From Collimonas arenae (GTDB lineage Bacteria > Pseudomonadota > Gammaproteobacteria > Burkholderiales > Burkholderiaceae_D), in contig NZ_CP009962.1 in assembly GCF_000786695.1 (NCBI RefSeq), positions 186,001 to 250,000 on the forward strand: 64,000 nucleotides of DNA, in the 5' to 3' direction. This document shows, one piece after another, positions 62,630 to 64,000 of this stretch (positions within the stretch are counted from its first letter, which is position 1; each line of letters starts with the position of its first letter). The translations under genes were made by a program, and so were the position numbers. The notes beneath the pieces were generated by a model that was given only the letters and a program-made list of their open reading frames with translations, searched no databases and was not told where the DNA came from.

Positions 62630-62851
62630 GTGAAAATTTCGGAGCTGAAGGAGGAAGAGTACAAGTTCAGGGCAGATCTTGTAATGACATATCGCTCCAT
62701 TTTTAAGCATCTTAATCTTCATACTGGCTCGATATTTGGCACAACTTATTTCATGGAATACGTCATTGTATGGCTTGATCCCGGTCTCTTTCGTTCCGAA
62801 TGCGTATGGCCAGTTCCGTGGCGGTGGCAGTCTAGTGGGATATTTTCATGA
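62630..62851 (+). CDS. Doubtful small ORF
   Basis: A GTG-started 73-codon frame beginning MKISELKEEEYKFRADLVMT, with GGAAG 10 nt upstream. A second frame (62736-62924) overlaps with coding-like text, RGGGSLVGYFHESNFSQKIS. The two may be one frameshifted gene. No family recognised. Confidence 0.3.
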   Translation: MKISELKEEEYKFRADLVMTYRSIFKHLNLHTGSIFGTTYFMEYVIVWLDPGLFRSECVWPVPWRWQSSGIFS

Positions 62852-63134
62852 GAGCAATTTTTCTCAAAAAATTTCACCTCGTGAAAGTACTTATATTGAA
62901 GTATTTCTACATAAATTTATCTAAAAACGCGTTGATAGGATAGGTGGAAGTATATTTAGAAGTATTTTTCATGATTATAAATATGCAAAAATAACTTTAA
63001 AATCAATTAGTTATAATGTTTTGACTTAATTTTTACTTAGAAATAAAAATGTACTTTTAGATTAAGTATTAAAAAAACGTTGCAAAACATATGGGTGGCA
63101 AGTACACTGCGACTTATTCGTAAAGGAGTACGTC

Positions 63135-63917
63135 ATGGTCGCAATCAAAAAGAAGCCAAATCCACGTTCGCCAAATATGCCATTGGACGATGCTCTTGCG
63201 CGGGCCCTCAAAGTGTATCAAGCGGAAGGTCGACACTCTGCACCGAACGAAGTTGTTATGAAGCATTTGGGCTACAACGGGAAGAATGGTGCTGCATTGC
63301 AGGCGGTGGCATCCATCCGGTATTGGGGGCTTGTAGAGCGTCCTAGGGACGGCCAGCTAATGGTTTCTAAGACCTTTGAAGATTTTCAGTTCACGCCTGA
63401 TCCAGCTCACAAGCAGGAGTTGCTTATTGGTTTTCTGAAAAGCCCGCCACTGTATGCGGAGCTATTGGAAAAATATGCTGATAGATTACCATCGGATGGG
63501 AATTTGAAATTCGATCTCATTCAGAGGGGCTTTGATCCTGCAGCAGCGGATACGGTGGTGGGAATTTTCAAGCGATCTGTCGAATTTGTTCGTTATTACG
63601 ACGTAGTTGGGCAGCCTAAGGGGCAAGTCGAGTCAGTTGTGGAGAAGACGACTGAGGATATCGTGACTGAGGGGGGCGATATACGGCCCCAGGTTGCGCC
63701 TGTGGGGCAAGAGCTTCCGCGTTATCAATTTAGCGGTGTTAGTGGAAGCCATTTAGATGAGGGAATGGATCGAGTACCGGTGAAATTGGCTGGCGGCAGG
63801 CGAGCATTTCTTGAGATTCCGACTCCGTTTTATTTGGCTGATAAGGAGCGTCTTAAGGCTTACATTGATTTCCACTTGGCGGACGATGAAGATGTGCCGC
63901 AAACAGATGGTAAGTAG
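63135..63917 (+). CDS. Unknown protein of an accessory region
   Basis: 260 aa with a perfect AAAGGAG 6 nt before the ATG. The basic N-terminus (KKKPNPRSPN) is followed by a probable winged-helix segment (LARALKVYQAEGRHSAPNEV to VASIRYWGLVERPRDG, about 15-70). The middle has FDLIQRGFDPAAADTVVGIF and the C-terminal part (after 185) is a separate short domain ending ADDEDVPQTDGK. No family recognised. The AT-rich promoter region (62930-63110) and mobile-looking neighbourhood suggest transferred DNA. Confidence 0.7.
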   Translation: MVAIKKKPNPRSPNMPLDDALARALKVYQAEGRHSAPNEVVMKHLGYNGKNGAALQAVASIRYWGLVERPRDGQLMVSKTFEDFQFTPDPAHKQELLIGFLKSPPLYAELLEKYADRLPSDGNLKFDLIQRGFDPAAADTVVGIFKRSVEFVRYYDVVGQPKGQVESVVEKTTEDIVTEGGDIRPQVAPVGQELPRYQFSGVSGSHLDEGMDRVPVKLAGGRRAFLEIPTPFYLADKERLKAYIDFHLADDEDVPQTDGK

Positions 63918-63925
63918 GAAAGGAA

Positions 63926-63959
63926 AAGGGCCGGCACAGTTAGCGCTGTGCTGGCCCTT
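63926..63959 (+). terminator. Hairpin after the last gene
   Basis: AAGGGCCGGCACAG (63926-63939) and CTGTGCTGGCCCTT (63946-63959) pair with one mismatch around TTAGCG, 9 bp after the stop of the preceding gene. No long T-run; probable terminator. Confidence 0.65.
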
Positions 63960-64000
63960 AATCTCCCCGGACAAATGGACTGTCCAACGGGAGGCCGGGA

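Noticed and set aside
1..64000. tRNA or rRNA genes
   Set aside because: No cloverleaf with a CCA-proximal acceptor or TTCRA-type T-loop in a gene-free region, and no rRNA-like sequence was recognised.

Overview
The window looks like chromosomal DNA of a Burkholderiales bacterium, probably Oxalobacteraceae and Collimonas-like. This is inferred from the high-GC coding style, the gene families and the long palindromic intergenic repeats; I could run no search. It encodes about 60 proteins. I see no rRNA, tRNA, CRISPR array, transposase or integrase.

Layout. 0-9.9 kb: the end of queH; a three-gene molybdopterin oxidoreductase/cytochrome b operon divergent from a CusRS/HprRS-type two-component system, with a perfect Cus-type palindrome between them; an orphan PhnD-like binding protein with a HAD phosphatase; a geranylgeranyl-reductase-type flavoprotein; ogt. 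10.3-16.9 kb: three different type II toxin-antitoxin modules (hipBA, higBA, hicAB), each with a clear inverted-repeat operator, around a Leu/Val dehydrogenase and an RhlE-type helicase. 17-25.7 kb: an acetyltransferase/hydratase/SNF2 operon and two exported prolyl-oligopeptidase-family enzymes. 25.9-38.8 kb: a coherent catabolic or export locus (secreted alpha/beta hydrolase and AraC regulator on one side; flavin monooxygenase, SDR, MFS, DUF1329, DUF1302, RND/MMPL and YCF48-like proteins on the other). 38.9-47.5 kb: accessory genes, partly AT-rich, including a 39-codon ORF coupled to a JmjC/cupin_8 protein, an SDR lacking its catalytic Tyr, and ankyrin and Sel1 repeat proteins. 47.7-58.8 kb: a probable nucleoside-scavenging region (periplasmic nucleoside hydrolase, TonB receptor, GntR/FCD regulator, BMP-type ABC importer) preceded by an amino-acid binding protein. 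58.8-64 kb: flavin reductase with a shifted 5' end, sterol-desaturase family enzyme, DUF2199, then an AT-rich mobile-looking tail with a SymE-like toxin and an unknown 260-aa protein.

The most unusual signal is a family of 75-185 bp palindromic elements. At least two unrelated sets of terminal arms (GAGGCTGTTGCAAA and AGGACTTACGCAAA types) enclose the same internal core, and a third copy has neither arm type. Other structural finds are four hipBA operators placed exactly 50 bp apart, a perfect 11-bp inverted repeat ahead of the micro-ORF/JmjC pair, a leader that can pair with a ribosome binding site, and two conserved GntR-type sites upstream of the TonB receptor.
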